Shown here: positions 7,495 through 15,447 of the stretch, one piece after another
How positions within the stretch are numbered: position 1 is the first letter of the stretch
Layout: each line of letters opens with the position of its first letter
NCBI GenBank assembly: GCA_964509425.1
Contig: CAZDWZ010000003.1
Location: forward strand, 372,001-436,000
DNA: 64,000 nucleotides
Origin: CAZDWZ01 sp964509425
GTDB taxonomy: Bacteria; Bdellovibrionota_C; UBA2361; SZUA-149; CAZDWZ01
Reading direction: 5' to 3'
The notes under the pieces: model-generated
The model's database searches: none
Told to the model about the DNA's origin: nothing
The model's input: only the letters and a program-made list of their open reading frames with translations
Made by a program: the position numbers and the translations under genes

Positions 7495-7892
7495 GCGGCC
7501 TCCGTTCGCTTGGGTGTTGCTGATTCGATAATTTCAATGGCTCGCTTGCAGGTCTCCACATCGAACATGCCGATGTGACACTCCTCGCGAGGAATGTTGA
7601 GAGCGAAAGCAAGCCATTTGTAGGAAGTGTTTCTCGCCGTTGTTTTTCGTGCCCCACGAGCAACGGCTTTATGCCAGATGGGATCGAACACCTTATGGAC
7701 GGCTCTTTTCCATCGTCTAAGCTCCGCGTCCGCGAGACGTCCGAGCGGAATGGTAGTGCCGCGATGAACGCCCACCCAAGCTTCACAGGGGCGGCAGAGG
7801 TAGATCATTCCGTAGTCGCGGCCGTTGTAAACCTCCGTGCTGGAAGTGAAGACGGCGGACTCTGAACAGTAGGGGCAAGTGACCGTGCTCAT
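7491..7892 (-). CDS. DUF3268 zinc-finger phage protein
   Basis: A 133-residue protein with CPYC at residues 6-9 and CRPC near residue 33, then AWVGVHRGTTIPLGRLAD and a helical C-terminal half ending HIGMFDVETCKRAIEII. The pairing of a CPxC/CxxC zinc ribbon with 'AWVG-H-GT-PLGRLAD' and a terminal 'HIG-FD' block is the signature of the DUF3268 zinc-finger domain found mainly in phages. Biochemical role unknown. Coupled by four-base overlaps to the HTH gene upstream and the hypothetical downstream. Confidence 0.85.
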   Translation of the reverse strand: MSTVTCPYCSESAVFTSSTEVYNGRDYGMIYLCRPCEAWVGVHRGTTIPLGRLADAELRRWKRAVHKVFDPIWHKAVARGARKTTARNTSYKWLAFALNIPREECHIGMFDVETCKRAIEIIESATPKRTEAA

Positions 7893-8173
7893 TTCCCCTC
7901 CTTGCTCAAATAGTAATTCAACTTCCTGACTCTCATTCGTTCCGCAGCCTTCTCGGCCATGCAGCGGTAGGGCAGTGAAAGCAGCTTGCAGAGCCTCCGC
8001 AGCGTGTCGCGCTTAGGCGTTGCCGCTCCGGTCTCCCACTGCCAAACGCATTGATGCGTCACCCCGAAGATTTCCCCGAGAGTTCCGGACGTGTGCCCGT
8101 GCTCCCTCCGCGCGGCTTGAAGTGCTTCGCCGAACTGGTCGAGCGGTAAGCGTGTTTCGTCGTTCGGGCTCAT
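7889..8173 (-). CDS. XRE-family helix-turn-helix protein
   Basis: A 94-residue DNA-binding protein: FGEALQAARREHG (helix 1), TLGEIFGVTHQCVWQWETG (helices 2-3, with the Q-x-W-E turn of the Cro/C1 group) and RDTLRRLCKLLSLP. It lies between the replication genes and the DUF3268 gene in the same operon, with four-base overlaps on each side. Probably a regulator of phage genes or a replication-linked DNA-binding protein; target not visible. Confidence 0.8.
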   Translation of the reverse strand: MSPNDETRLPLDQFGEALQAARREHGHTSGTLGEIFGVTHQCVWQWETGAATPKRDTLRRLCKLLSLPYRCMAEKAAERMRVRKLNYYLSKEGK

Positions 8174-8499
8174 TTCAGTGCCTCCGGGAATCTTTGTTTC
8201 AAAAGCGATCGGAAATATCGGAGCCCTTCCTCGTGCGGCATCGCGCCCTTCAAGTCCGGACGTGCGGCCATCGCCGGAGCGCTCGGAGATGAATCAGCAA
8301 TCGCCGTTTCGACCTGTTGCCAAGTCGGAGGAAACGATGATTGCCGGAGCCGGTAGTCGACCGCGCGAAGCAGAAGGCTCGGCGCGTACTTCGACAGCCC
8401 CTTGACCCACTCTTCGATCCGCTCCTTCGAGACGGTGAAGTTTGGGCACTCATGGACGATGGTCTCCATCAAGTGTTTAATTTCATCCCTGGTCGCCAC
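8170..8499 (-). CDS. Helicase-loader-like phage replication protein
   Basis: I choose the GTG at 8499 (reads MATRDEIKHLMETI) because GGAGGTG precedes it; it overlaps the replication-initiator gene by 17 bp. The 109-residue product has a helical N-terminus, then RIEEWVKGLSKYAPSLLLRAVDY and SSFPPTWQQVETAI. Small proteins with this 'W-x-x-L...PPTW-x-x-V' layout directly after an initiator-like gene resemble the G39P-type helicase loaders of phages. The assignment is from layout and context and is moderate. Confidence 0.5.
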   Translation of the reverse strand: MATRDEIKHLMETIVHECPNFTVSKERIEEWVKGLSKYAPSLLLRAVDYRLRQSSFPPTWQQVETAIADSSPSAPAMAARPDLKGAMPHEEGLRYFRSLLKQRFPEALK

Positions 8500-9235
8500 G
8501 GAGCACCTCCAACGAACGTTCTTGGTTGGACTTGGGGCGACCGTTCGACGAGCGAAGCTTCTTGTCAGGGAGCCAAGTCGTGCGGGCGAAGCGATAGTGA
8601 TTTTTGCCGGGAGTGCGGTGTTTGGTTGCCTTCGGATTTTCCTCGTCGCCGATCCAAACATCCATCTCAGGAAGTTCTTGAGCGACGATCGCATCTCCGA
8701 AGACTCGGCAAAGCTCCTGGTGCTCGTCGTGAGTCATCCGGACCCAGAGGCCGAAGTGCAGGAGATGCCCGTTGAGTTCTTCGGGACTTTCTGTTTCCCC
8801 CAGACCCCCTTCGGTACTTCTACTTCTACCTCTACCTCTACCTAGAACCGATGGTGTGAGTGTCTGATCATTACGAGTAATGTCTGTAGATGTATCTACA
8901 TGTAGCGACATATCGTAAGGAGGGAGAACGCTTCTCGCCTCATGTTTGTGAATTGATTGGTGTTTTGTGAAATTCGGAATGTCACCAACATCCAACCCGT
9001 TCGCGGAGTAGCGACGGATGAACTTTTTGCCGAGAAGAATCTCAAGCAACGGCTCGATTTTAACTCCAGACTCGTAAGGAAAGAGTTCAGCTTTCATTTT
9101 TTTCGGACGCCACTCGAAGCGTCCCTCCCTGTCTGCAATCATCCAAAGTCCGAGGAAGAGAAGCCGCCCGTAAGCGGGGATTGTGGTGAGTTCTTCGTTG
9201 AGGAAGAACCCCGGCTTTACGACGCGACTTCTCAT
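8483..9235 (-). CDS. Phage replication initiator-like winged-helix protein
   Basis: A 250-residue protein beginning MRSRVVKPGFFLNEEL and continuing RLLFLGLWMIADREGRFEWRP, KAELFPYE, FIRRY and FTKHQSIHKHEARS. This N-terminal 110-residue domain is the widespread phage DnaD/replication-protein-like winged helix that acts in origin recognition or helicase recruitment. The middle (residues 115-150) is a low-complexity Ser/Arg/Gly linker; the C-terminal region (HTPGKNHYRFARTTWLP) is basic. It follows the RecA-like ATPase gene and precedes the helicase-loader-like gene, completing a replication module. Confidence 0.75.
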   Translation of the reverse strand: MRSRVVKPGFFLNEELTTIPAYGRLLFLGLWMIADREGRFEWRPKKMKAELFPYESGVKIEPLLEILLGKKFIRRYSANGLDVGDIPNFTKHQSIHKHEARSVLPPYDMSLHVDTSTDITRNDQTLTPSVLGRGRGRSRSTEGGLGETESPEELNGHLLHFGLWVRMTHDEHQELCRVFGDAIVAQELPEMDVWIGDEENPKATKHRTPGKNHYRFARTTWLPDKKLRSSNGRPKSNQERSLEVLRGDQG

Positions 9236-9267
9236 TCACCCCTCGGAGCACTCGAAGGTTGTTCCCG

Positions 9268-10380
9268 TTACTCAGTGACCGCCGGAAGATGGCCGTTACC
9301 ACTCGTGACATCGATCTGACCGGCGAACTCACCGTCAGCGGGGATCGCGTCATCGTCCTGTGCGGGCTCTTTTTGGCCCTCCAGTTCGTTGAGGATTTTG
9401 GTGTAGCCGTCCTTGATCGTGTCGAGCGTGAACGTCTTCACGCGATCCCAGTTACCCGTATCGAAAGCGCTTTTAAGAAGGAGCAACTTCGCTTGCTTCT
9501 CCTTTGCTCCCGTTCCCGGATGGTGCTCCTGCAACAACGCTTCGATGTCGCCGAGGTAGAGCTCCTTTTGCTCCATCTGGTATTTGAAGGAGTTCTCCGG
9601 CTTCTCGATCATGCCTTCGGAGGTGCGCGAGGAGTCCACGCCTACATGCTTCCCGCCGAGGTTTAGGAACTTCACATGAGGCAGGAAGTCCTTGAATGTC
9701 GGGTTCTCGAACCGCATCCCGTCAATCAGATCGGAACGGTCCTTAAGGACTGAGGCGATGCGTTTAACCTCGTTGTTTTTGAGGTTCATCTCCTGTTCCA
9801 TCAGGACGAGGAGGGAAGGCTCAAAGCCGGTCTCGCCCTCGGCTTTCATCTTGATGCCGGTCTTTTCGAGTTCCTTTTTTCCGCCCTCGTTCTCGAAGTG
9901 GTCGTATTCGTAGCCAGCACGACCACACATGATGATGTGGCAATTGGAGTTCACGAAGGCATCCGTGAAACTCGCCCAACCCTTCGGACCCTTGAGGTAA
10001 GCCCAATCCTGAAACTGGAGTCCGTATTTCCGATTGAGCTTTGCGGCGTAAGCTTCGGTCAGTTCCCGCCAGAAATGAGTGATCGAATCGATGACGAGGA
10101 TCGATCCTTCCTTCTCGGCTTCCTTGATCGCCGGGACGAGGTCCGAGAATGCGCGAGTCTTCGAAACGAACATCTCGATCCCAAGCTCAGCGAGTTTGGG
10201 GAGCATCCAGTCGGAGCCTGTCTCCGTGTCTAGGAAGTAGATCGGCTTGTCGGACTTGATGAATTTCTGGAGTCCTGCCGCGAGCATTGTCGCGGTGTGG
10301 GTCTTTCCGGACCCCTGGAACCCCATAAATCCGGCCTTGAGATATGCCTGATTGTTCATTGCTTTCTTAAAAAGTGCCAT
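9268..10380 (-). CDS. Phage RecA-fold ATPase, Sak4/AAA_24-like
   Basis: A 370-residue P-loop ATPase of the kind phages use for ssDNA annealing or strand exchange. Walker A is GFQGSGKT at 20-27, Walker B is SILVID at 93-98, and FLDTETGSDWML at 49-60 follows the first core strand as in Sak4-type RecA minimal cores. The core spans roughly residues 10-260; the C-terminal 110 residues are charged and end in an Ala/Asp/Gly-rich tail that may bind an SSB or nuclease partner. ATG at 10380 is preceded by AGGTGAAATA. Leading the replication module, it probably supports recombination-dependent replication. Confidence 0.82.
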   Translation of the reverse strand: MALFKKAMNNQAYLKAGFMGFQGSGKTHTATMLAAGLQKFIKSDKPIYFLDTETGSDWMLPKLAELGIEMFVSKTRAFSDLVPAIKEAEKEGSILVIDSITHFWRELTEAYAAKLNRKYGLQFQDWAYLKGPKGWASFTDAFVNSNCHIIMCGRAGYEYDHFENEGGKKELEKTGIKMKAEGETGFEPSLLVLMEQEMNLKNNEVKRIASVLKDRSDLIDGMRFENPTFKDFLPHVKFLNLGGKHVGVDSSRTSEGMIEKPENSFKYQMEQKELYLGDIEALLQEHHPGTGAKEKQAKLLLLKSAFDTGNWDRVKTFTLDTIKDGYTKILNELEGQKEPAQDDDAIPADGEFAGQIDVTSGNGHLPAVTE

Positions 10381-10410
10381 TATTTCACCTAGAGATTTTG
10401 TGTTGGTTTG

Positions 10411-10776
10411 TTAGGCGGCTTTGCTGAATTGGCTGTGGTGCCGCGAAGGATTGAGGAGGAACTCCATGACGACCGAAGCCGCCCATTCGTCCCGGATGTC
10501 CTTGATGGCGTCGTCGAGACACTCCTCGTAGTCGCCGAAGGACTCGATCGGGCGTCCCATGTGGTCGGTGCGCCAAAACCAGCGCTCCTCCGTGGTCTCC
10601 GCATAGAGACCGTCACCGTATTCAACGGTGACTTCGCGCTCACACGAGTCGATCGAGCGGCCGAACTGAGAACACAGTCGGGCCTTAGTTTTAATAGGGA
10701 ATTGTGGGTAAGAACTGTCTAACTGAACGTTAGCCAGTTTTTCGAGGATTTCGCCCTCGGACTGAGCAGATGGCAT
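10411..10776 (-). CDS. Hypothetical phage protein, first gene of operon
   Basis: A 121-residue soluble protein with an acidic middle (VTVEYGDGLYAETTEERWFWR) and a helical C-terminal section (EECLDDAIKDIRDEWAASVV). It is the most upstream minus-strand gene and so the first of the operon. A strong AAAAGGAGTTC site precedes the ATG and lies in a short hairpin (see 10780-10798). No family recognised. Confidence 0.65.
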   Translation of the reverse strand: MPSAQSEGEILEKLANVQLDSSYPQFPIKTKARLCSQFGRSIDSCEREVTVEYGDGLYAETTEERWFWRTDHMGRPIESFGDYEECLDDAIKDIRDEWAASVVMEFLLNPSRHHSQFSKAA

Positions 10777-10779
10777 ACA

Positions 10780-10798
10780 GAACTCCTTTTTAGAGTTC
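10780..10798 (-). promoter_or_regulatory. Hairpin over the first operon ribosome binding site
   Basis: On the minus strand GAACTC, a 7-base loop TAAAAAG and GAGTTC form a perfect 6-bp stem, and the Shine-Dalgarno GGAG is part of the closing arm three bases before the ATG at 10776. Such a hairpin could limit translation of the first gene of the phage operon. An AT-rich stretch (TAATTTTATAT on the minus strand, about 10817-10827) further upstream could hold the promoter, but I cannot pair it with a convincing -35. Confidence 0.4.
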
Positions 10799-11213
10799 CG
10801 CGAAGCTCATCCATCTGATATAAAATTACCGCTGCCTTATAGAACTGCGTTCAAAGCATGAACCCTGTCTTAGACAAGGTGGGTGCCACAGTAATCGTTG
10901 CTTGTTGCAAGCTTCACGCAACGTTACATAGTTCCTTTCCGCCTTCCACACGACTCATTCCGCATGACCGAGAACCCGGAGGTTCTTGCAGCGCTCTCAC
11001 GCGGGCCCCACCCTTCGACAAGCTTAGGGCAGGAGAGGGAGGCATGGCGTCCAGATCTAGAGGCGGCTCCCGATGCTGATCATATCGGTCCAGTCTTTTC
11101 GGGCAGCCTTCTACAAGATCAGCGGTATGTTTCAGAATACCTCCTGCGAAACGGCCTTGTCTATGAGAAGAAAGGCGGAGAGAAGAAATTTAATTTCTTG
11201 ACATTCTGTACCG
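10799..11213. other. Intergenic region between phage operon and RuvC-like gene
   Basis: About 415 bp separate the two divergent units. I see no convincing gene; a plus-strand frame at 10898-11236 has no ribosome binding site and no recognisable content. It contains a motif at 11012-11033 (CCTTCGACAAGCTTAGGGCA), similar to a dispersed motif seen in many genomes, and a perfect 17-bp palindrome at 11183-11199 (AAGAAATT T AATTTCTT) directly before TTGACA at 11198-11203. This is the likely right boundary of the prophage, but I find no direct repeat to define an att site. Confidence 0.4.
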
Positions 11214-11864
11214 ATGTCGTTCGAACACCGCGATAGCTGCCGAATAATTGCTGTTGATCCAAGCCTAACTTGTTCAGGTTGGGCGCTTTTCGTGCTTGGC
11301 GAACATGGTCCGATCGCGGTAGGTACCCTTTCGCCTCCGGGACCGGAAGTCTCCATGCCTCAGCGAATGAAGAAGCTCCAAAGCGGTATTGAACAGTTGC
11401 TCGAACATCTACAGATGGGCGAAGGCGATGTGCTCGTCTGTGAGGGCCCGGCACCGCTCGTGAAGAACCCTCAGAGTGCGTTGAAGGTGGAGGGAGTTCG
11501 AGGGCTATTCGAGACTCTTGCGCGGCGCCGAGGTATGCAAGTACCGGGACGCATCAATCCACGCACGATTCAAAGCGAGCTCCTCGGAATGAAGGGGAAG
11601 CAATTGCCGAGAGCAGAAGTGAAGGCATGGGCTCGCGCGACTGCCATGCAGATGTTTGGCGAGGAGCTCGATCAGTTCTCTCTGCCGCGTATCCCGCAAG
11701 ACGTCATCGATGCGGTGCTGATTGGGAGCTATGTGCTCTCGCGGCTCGATATCTCAAATCGCACGGGGATTCACTTGGAAGCGGCTTTGCTGCCGCAACC
11801 GCAGGGTCGCGGGTATCGCGGGCGCAGGCGCGCGACGGGCTGGAGTGAGAAAATTCTAAAATAA
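11214..11864 (+). CDS. RuvC-like Holliday junction endonuclease
   Basis: A 216-residue RNase H-fold nuclease. The first strand carries IIAVDPSLTCSGWALF with D15, the second acidic residue is E82 in VCEGPAP, and the C-terminal QDVIDAVLIGSYVL supplies the last aspartates, matching the DxxxxTG-E-D-D layout of RuvC. It would cut four-way junctions during recombination. RuvC of bacteria is usually about 170 residues beside ruvA/ruvB; here those partners are absent and the basic C-terminal tail (RGYRGRRRATGWSEK) is extra, so it may belong to the prophage or be a distant paralogue. No clear ribosome binding site precedes the ATG, and a TTGACA lies only 11 bp upstream, so a leaderless or altered start is possible. 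Confidence 0.75.
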   Translation: MSFEHRDSCRIIAVDPSLTCSGWALFVLGEHGPIAVGTLSPPGPEVSMPQRMKKLQSGIEQLLEHLQMGEGDVLVCEGPAPLVKNPQSALKVEGVRGLFETLARRRGMQVPGRINPRTIQSELLGMKGKQLPRAEVKAWARATAMQMFGEELDQFSLPRIPQDVIDAVLIGSYVLSRLDISNRTGIHLEAALLPQPQGRGYRGRRRATGWSEKILK

Positions 11865-11920
11865 TAGATGACCTGGAGTAGGCGAACTCTTTTCCGCCCT
11901 GCTGTCGATAATGCGGAGGT

Positions 11921-13123
11921 ATGCTTCGCTGGATTTCTATTGCCACAGTTACCTTTGCCATCGCCGGGGCTGCCGCCTACTCGATGATGTTTTCGGCTTG
12001 GAAGTGGTCTGGAAAGGCGTTTCCGTCGCTTACAGGTGTTCGTCGTGCTCGCCTCGTGGTCTGCAGCCAGAATTTGAATCGGCTCGGGGAAGTAAAGCGC
12101 CGAAAGCCACGACATCGCACTTCATCGCGGAGTCGATTGCCCGAAGAAGAGAGCGCGGAAGAGAAAGTCAGCTCGTTGGTTCATCGAATGAAAACGGTGG
12201 GCTGCGATGTGGTCGCGATACAGGAAATTTCTGGAAGCGATAGCCGAGCCGCGGAGCGATCGCTTGAACCGCTTCGGAAAAAGTTATCTCTGGAGATGCG
12301 GCGAGAATACCGGGCCTTTCTCGGCGATACGGAGGACCATTCGATTCGAAACGGATTTCTTCTTGCCGAAGATTTGGCGACCACGGTGCGCTTCGAGAGC
12401 TACGTCCACGAACCCCTCCGAAGGCTGAATTTTTATGGTCCCGTCGGGAGATTTTTGCGTTCACCGGTGGGATTGATTTTGCGAATCGCCACAGAGAGTG
12501 GATCGCGGAAGGTTCTCATCTTGAATATCCATTTCAAGTCGCGTGCCTTCGGATACAAAGATGTTCACGGCACCGATTTCGAGCTGCTCAGAATGGAGAT
12601 GGCCGAGACGTCTCGCTGCCTCCTGCTCCGTGAGCAACGAGCACTCGGAAGAGATACACTCGTCGTATTACTCGGTGATCGAAACAGTGACCGTGCTTCG
12701 GCTTCCGCCGAGATCTTGAGCGGCCGCCGTCGGCTTGAGGATTTTCGCCGATCAAGCGGATGCCGGCTGGACGAATCACTGGAGCCCGATTGTGACGGCG
12801 CCGCCCATGCGCTTCAGCTGATCCCGATACTGGAGAAGCAGGACAGCGTCGCCGGGACCTATCGCTATCAGGGCAAAGACGAGCTGCTCGACGAAATCCT
12901 TATCTCCGCCGAATCCTTTCCGAGCGTCCAAAACGGAGGCGGCCTTCGCGCTGGGGCCGAAGGCACTTATCGGCGTGGAAGCGATCATAAGCTCGTGTGG
13001 GGAGAGTTCAATCTTACCGCTGATTTCTCGGGGCTCGGACCCCCTCGGTCGGTCGCGGGGGAACTTGTCCAGGGTAGTGACATCTCCTGGAACTTCTGCG
13101 AGAGTAAACCTCCCCTGAAATAA
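11921..13123 (+). CDS. Exported endonuclease/exonuclease/phosphatase family protein
   Basis: A 400-residue member of the EEP (DNase I-like) superfamily of metal-dependent phosphodiesterases. Residues 5-25 form an N-terminal membrane anchor or signal. The fold markers appear in order: LVVCSQNLNRLG (first strand), VVAIQEI with the catalytic glutamate, VLILNIHFKS, LVVLLGDRNSD and, near the C-terminus, GSDHKLVWGEF with the catalytic Asp-His. Residues 55-80 are a basic insertion. Substrate unknown; could be a nuclease or a phospholipid or sugar phosphatase. GGAGG lies only two bases before the ATG, so a slightly later start, such as the Met pair near residue 22, cannot be excluded. Confidence 0.8.
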   Translation: MLRWISIATVTFAIAGAAAYSMMFSAWKWSGKAFPSLTGVRRARLVVCSQNLNRLGEVKRRKPRHRTSSRSRLPEEESAEEKVSSLVHRMKTVGCDVVAIQEISGSDSRAAERSLEPLRKKLSLEMRREYRAFLGDTEDHSIRNGFLLAEDLATTVRFESYVHEPLRRLNFYGPVGRFLRSPVGLILRIATESGSRKVLILNIHFKSRAFGYKDVHGTDFELLRMEMAETSRCLLLREQRALGRDTLVVLLGDRNSDRASASAEILSGRRRLEDFRRSSGCRLDESLEPDCDGAAHALQLIPILEKQDSVAGTYRYQGKDELLDEILISAESFPSVQNGGGLRAGAEGTYRRGSDHKLVWGEFNLTADFSGLGPPRSVAGELVQGSDISWNFCESKPPLK

Positions 13124-13140
13124 TCTTAAAAGGAATCGCT

Positions 13141-14037
13141 ATGTGGGTGAAGGCCTCAGGTCAATTGAGTGAAAACGTCTATCAGTTTTCGACGGCCGTT
13201 TCCTCGCATCTTTTGGTCGTCGGCGAAGAGGTAGCGTTGATCGACACCGGGCCGACCGCACTGCAGGGGAAGCTTTTCGAAGAACTGGAGAAGTTTCTCG
13301 AAGATCCCTCACAACTTTCGGTTGTGCTGCTCACGCACGCTCACTTTGATCATGTGGGCGGTTTGCCGTATTTGCGTTCCAAGCTTCCACAATTAAAATG
13401 TTTTGTTTCTAAACAATCGTCTGAGCTGATTGAGAATAAGACATTTCTGAAATCTCTCTATGAGGAAAACGTTCGCGCGGCAGCTGCAGCCGGTGTCGAC
13501 ATCGGAATGGATGAATCAGTTTGGATGGGTGCCTTCACGATCGACCGAGTGCTGGGAGACGGCGATGTCGTCGATCTCGGCGCCGACGTTCAAGTGAAGC
13601 TCATCTCGGTGCCGGGCCACACGGTTGATAGCTCTGCGTATTATGTTCACGGCGACAATGTCCTCTGCGCCGGAGAAGCAGTCGGAGGCTATTCCGGAAG
13701 GGACAAATATATCCCTTGCTTCCGATCGAACTATCTCGACTACCTAAAGAGCCTTGATCGGATGGCGAGTCTCGAAGTGAAAGTCTTGGGGCTCCCGCAT
13801 GCCGGAGCGCTCACCGGTGAGATTGCACCCAAGTTTCTCTTAGAAGCCCGCCGAGAAGCGGAGCGTTTCGCGAGCCAAGTGAAAGAGCGTCTCACGCAAG
13901 GCGAGCTGGTCGACGAAATTGCCGCATCGATCATCCCCGAATGGCAAAGTCAGAACTTCGCGCCCGAAGGGCCGTTTGCGGAGATGCAAACTCAAACAGT
14001 GCGAGACATGGTGCGATTGGTGGCCGAGGAGAAGTAG
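13141..14037 (+). CDS. Metallo-beta-lactamase-fold hydrolase
   Basis: A 298-residue cytoplasmic hydrolase. The zinc ligands are clear: THAHFDHVGG gives H66, H68, D70 and H71; PGHTVDSSAYYV gives the next His near 160, a further acidic residue lies in CAGEAVGG, and the last His is in LPHAGAL near 220. This is the glyoxalase II-like/MBL layout; the C-terminal 60 residues are helical. Substrate cannot be told. It lies 17 bp after the EEP gene with an AAAGGAA ribosome binding site, so the two may be co-transcribed, and a strong terminator follows. Confidence 0.85.
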   Translation: MWVKASGQLSENVYQFSTAVSSHLLVVGEEVALIDTGPTALQGKLFEELEKFLEDPSQLSVVLLTHAHFDHVGGLPYLRSKLPQLKCFVSKQSSELIENKTFLKSLYEENVRAAAAAGVDIGMDESVWMGAFTIDRVLGDGDVVDLGADVQVKLISVPGHTVDSSAYYVHGDNVLCAGEAVGGYSGRDKYIPCFRSNYLDYLKSLDRMASLEVKVLGLPHAGALTGEIAPKFLLEARREAERFASQVKERLTQGELVDEIAASIIPEWQSQNFAPEGPFAEMQTQTVRDMVRLVAEEK

Positions 14038-14054
14038 TCGACGAGGGTAAGTAT

Positions 14055-14080
14055 CCTCCGGCAAAGCCGGAGGCATTCTT
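14055..14080 (+). terminator. Rho-independent terminator after MBL gene
   Basis: CCTCCGGC, an AAA loop and GCCGGAGG form a perfect 8-bp GC-rich stem at 14055-14073, followed by CATTCTT. The T tract is short but the position, 18 bp after the stop at 14037, is right. Confidence 0.75.
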
Positions 14081-14409
14081 ATCGCATTCGAGCGCTTCTC
14101 GGACCACGTCTCACTGTTCTTGTCGCTGAAAGCATCCCTGCACAACACTTCATTTGGTTCAGTGTCGCACTCATCGCGCTCGTAAATCTCGTCGCGCTTC
14201 GCGAATCGCAGAAGTATCCATCGGCCTCAAAGCGGGCGTCATCAATCGTATTGTCGCTGAAGAATTATCCTATGAAGTCCACGCCATACGTGGAGCCTTC
14301 GAATTTCAGAAATTTGTCTTTTTTTCGTCATCGGGGGCGAGGAACTTCTTTCCATAAAGGCAAGTGCCTTTTGAAAAGCAGGCAAGTTTCCAATTTTGAA
14401 GGAAGTCCT
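14081..14409. other. Intergenic region before PEP-CTERM gene
   Basis: No gene is supportable here. The frame of the downstream gene stays open back to 14251, but the ribosome binding site favours 14410. It contains TTGTCTTTTTTTCGTC around 14310 and a small hairpin GGCAAGTGCC near 14360. I see no known riboswitch and no convincing promoter. Confidence 0.4.
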
Positions 14410-15447
14410 ATGAGTATCGCCCTTGGTCATTTTCCCTTGTTTCGAACTGCGCGCCGGATGATCCTCTCGATGGTGTCTCTCCAGATTGCTGTGATGACTC
14501 TCCTCGTGGAGACGTCATGGTCACTGCCAATCGTTTCCTTCGGTACGAACCGGACGGAGGCGGGAGCTGCCCTTGTCCTGGCAAACGGAATGTTCTCCGT
14601 CGATTCCACTCCCATTACAGGCGAGTTTGGCGGAAGTCTCCCGAATCTCCCTCCCCTGCGTGACGGCGTGTTTTCTCTCTCGAATGTAGTTCGCTCTCAT
14701 GACCCTTTTGCAGATGGTGTCTTGAACCAATCAATTTCGGGTGGTCACTTCTCAATCCGGAGTTCGGCAAACGAATTGCTTCTCGGAGGATCGCTCGGTT
14801 TGGGAAGTCTCACCGCCTCGCAGGCGAATAGTTTTCAACTCCGCTCGGATATCGCCAGTTTTCATGGAACTCTGGCAGGGGCATTCTCGGCCACGGGTTC
14901 ACTTACGCTCCGCTTTATCGGACTCCCCACCGGCGTCTTTGAGCAAGTTGTCAGTTACGCGAACGTTTTCACCGGTGAATATCGACAGGGAGAAATCACC
15001 GGATACAAACGGGTACAAGTCGGCACCACCCGTGAACTTACCGGTTACCGAAACGGAAGGCTGAAATGTCTTGATTACTCGAGCATTGGACGTGGATGTA
15101 TTCCAGTTGACGCGAATGGATATATGCTCCCCCAGTACGTCGGGAAATGGCTGTTTCTCACGACGACCCCCACTCCCATCAGAGTTTACGAAAAGATTCC
15201 AATGTATACCGAGCGTCCGCGATACGAAGTTGTTCCTATCTTTGCGCGGATTCCGGTCTACGAGGTGAGACGAGTGGAGACATCGGTCCAAACCGGATGG
15301 CGTTGGGACAGTCAAATGCTAGGCGGCCAGGTGACCTCAAACGCCTCCGCGGTTCCGGAACCATCAACGCTCGCTCTCCTCTCCGGGGCGGGTCTTGTCC
15401 TGCGACGACGTCGACCTCAACTCACGCCGCGCTCGGTTTCTCCATAG
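14410..15447 (+). CDS. PEP-CTERM sorting-domain surface protein
   Basis: The start at 14410 follows GAAGGAAG. The 345-residue product has a signal segment at about 18-38 (MILSMVSLQIAVMTLLVETS), a long beta-rich body with repeated Thr/Ser/Gly strands, and a C-terminal tripartite signal: AVPEPSTLALLSGAGLVL, i.e. the V-PEP motif, a short hydrophobic span, then RRRR. PEP-CTERM proteins are recognised by exosortase and released or anchored at the cell surface, often in bacteria that make exopolysaccharide. Residues about 240-305 are unusual: Tyr/Pro-rich near-repeats (RVYEKIPMY, RPRYEVVPIF, IPVYEVRRVE). No exosortase gene lies in the window. Confidence 0.8.
   Translation: MSIALGHFPLFRTARRMILSMVSLQIAVMTLLVETSWSLPIVSFGTNRTEAGAALVLANGMFSVDSTPITGEFGGSLPNLPPLRDGVFSLSNVVRSHDPFADGVLNQSISGGHFSIRSSANELLLGGSLGLGSLTASQANSFQLRSDIASFHGTLAGAFSATGSLTLRFIGLPTGVFEQVVSYANVFTGEYRQGEITGYKRVQVGTTRELTGYRNGRLKCLDYSSIGRGCIPVDANGYMLPQYVGKWLFLTTTPTPIRVYEKIPMYTERPRYEVVPIFARIPVYEVRRVETSVQTGWRWDSQMLGGQVTSNASAVPEPSTLALLSGAGLVLRRRRPQLTPRSVSP

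Noticed and set aside
10898..11236. Plus-strand open frame before the RuvC-like gene
   Set aside because: It crosses a dispersed repeat motif, has no ribosome binding site and overlaps the RuvC start; the product looks random.
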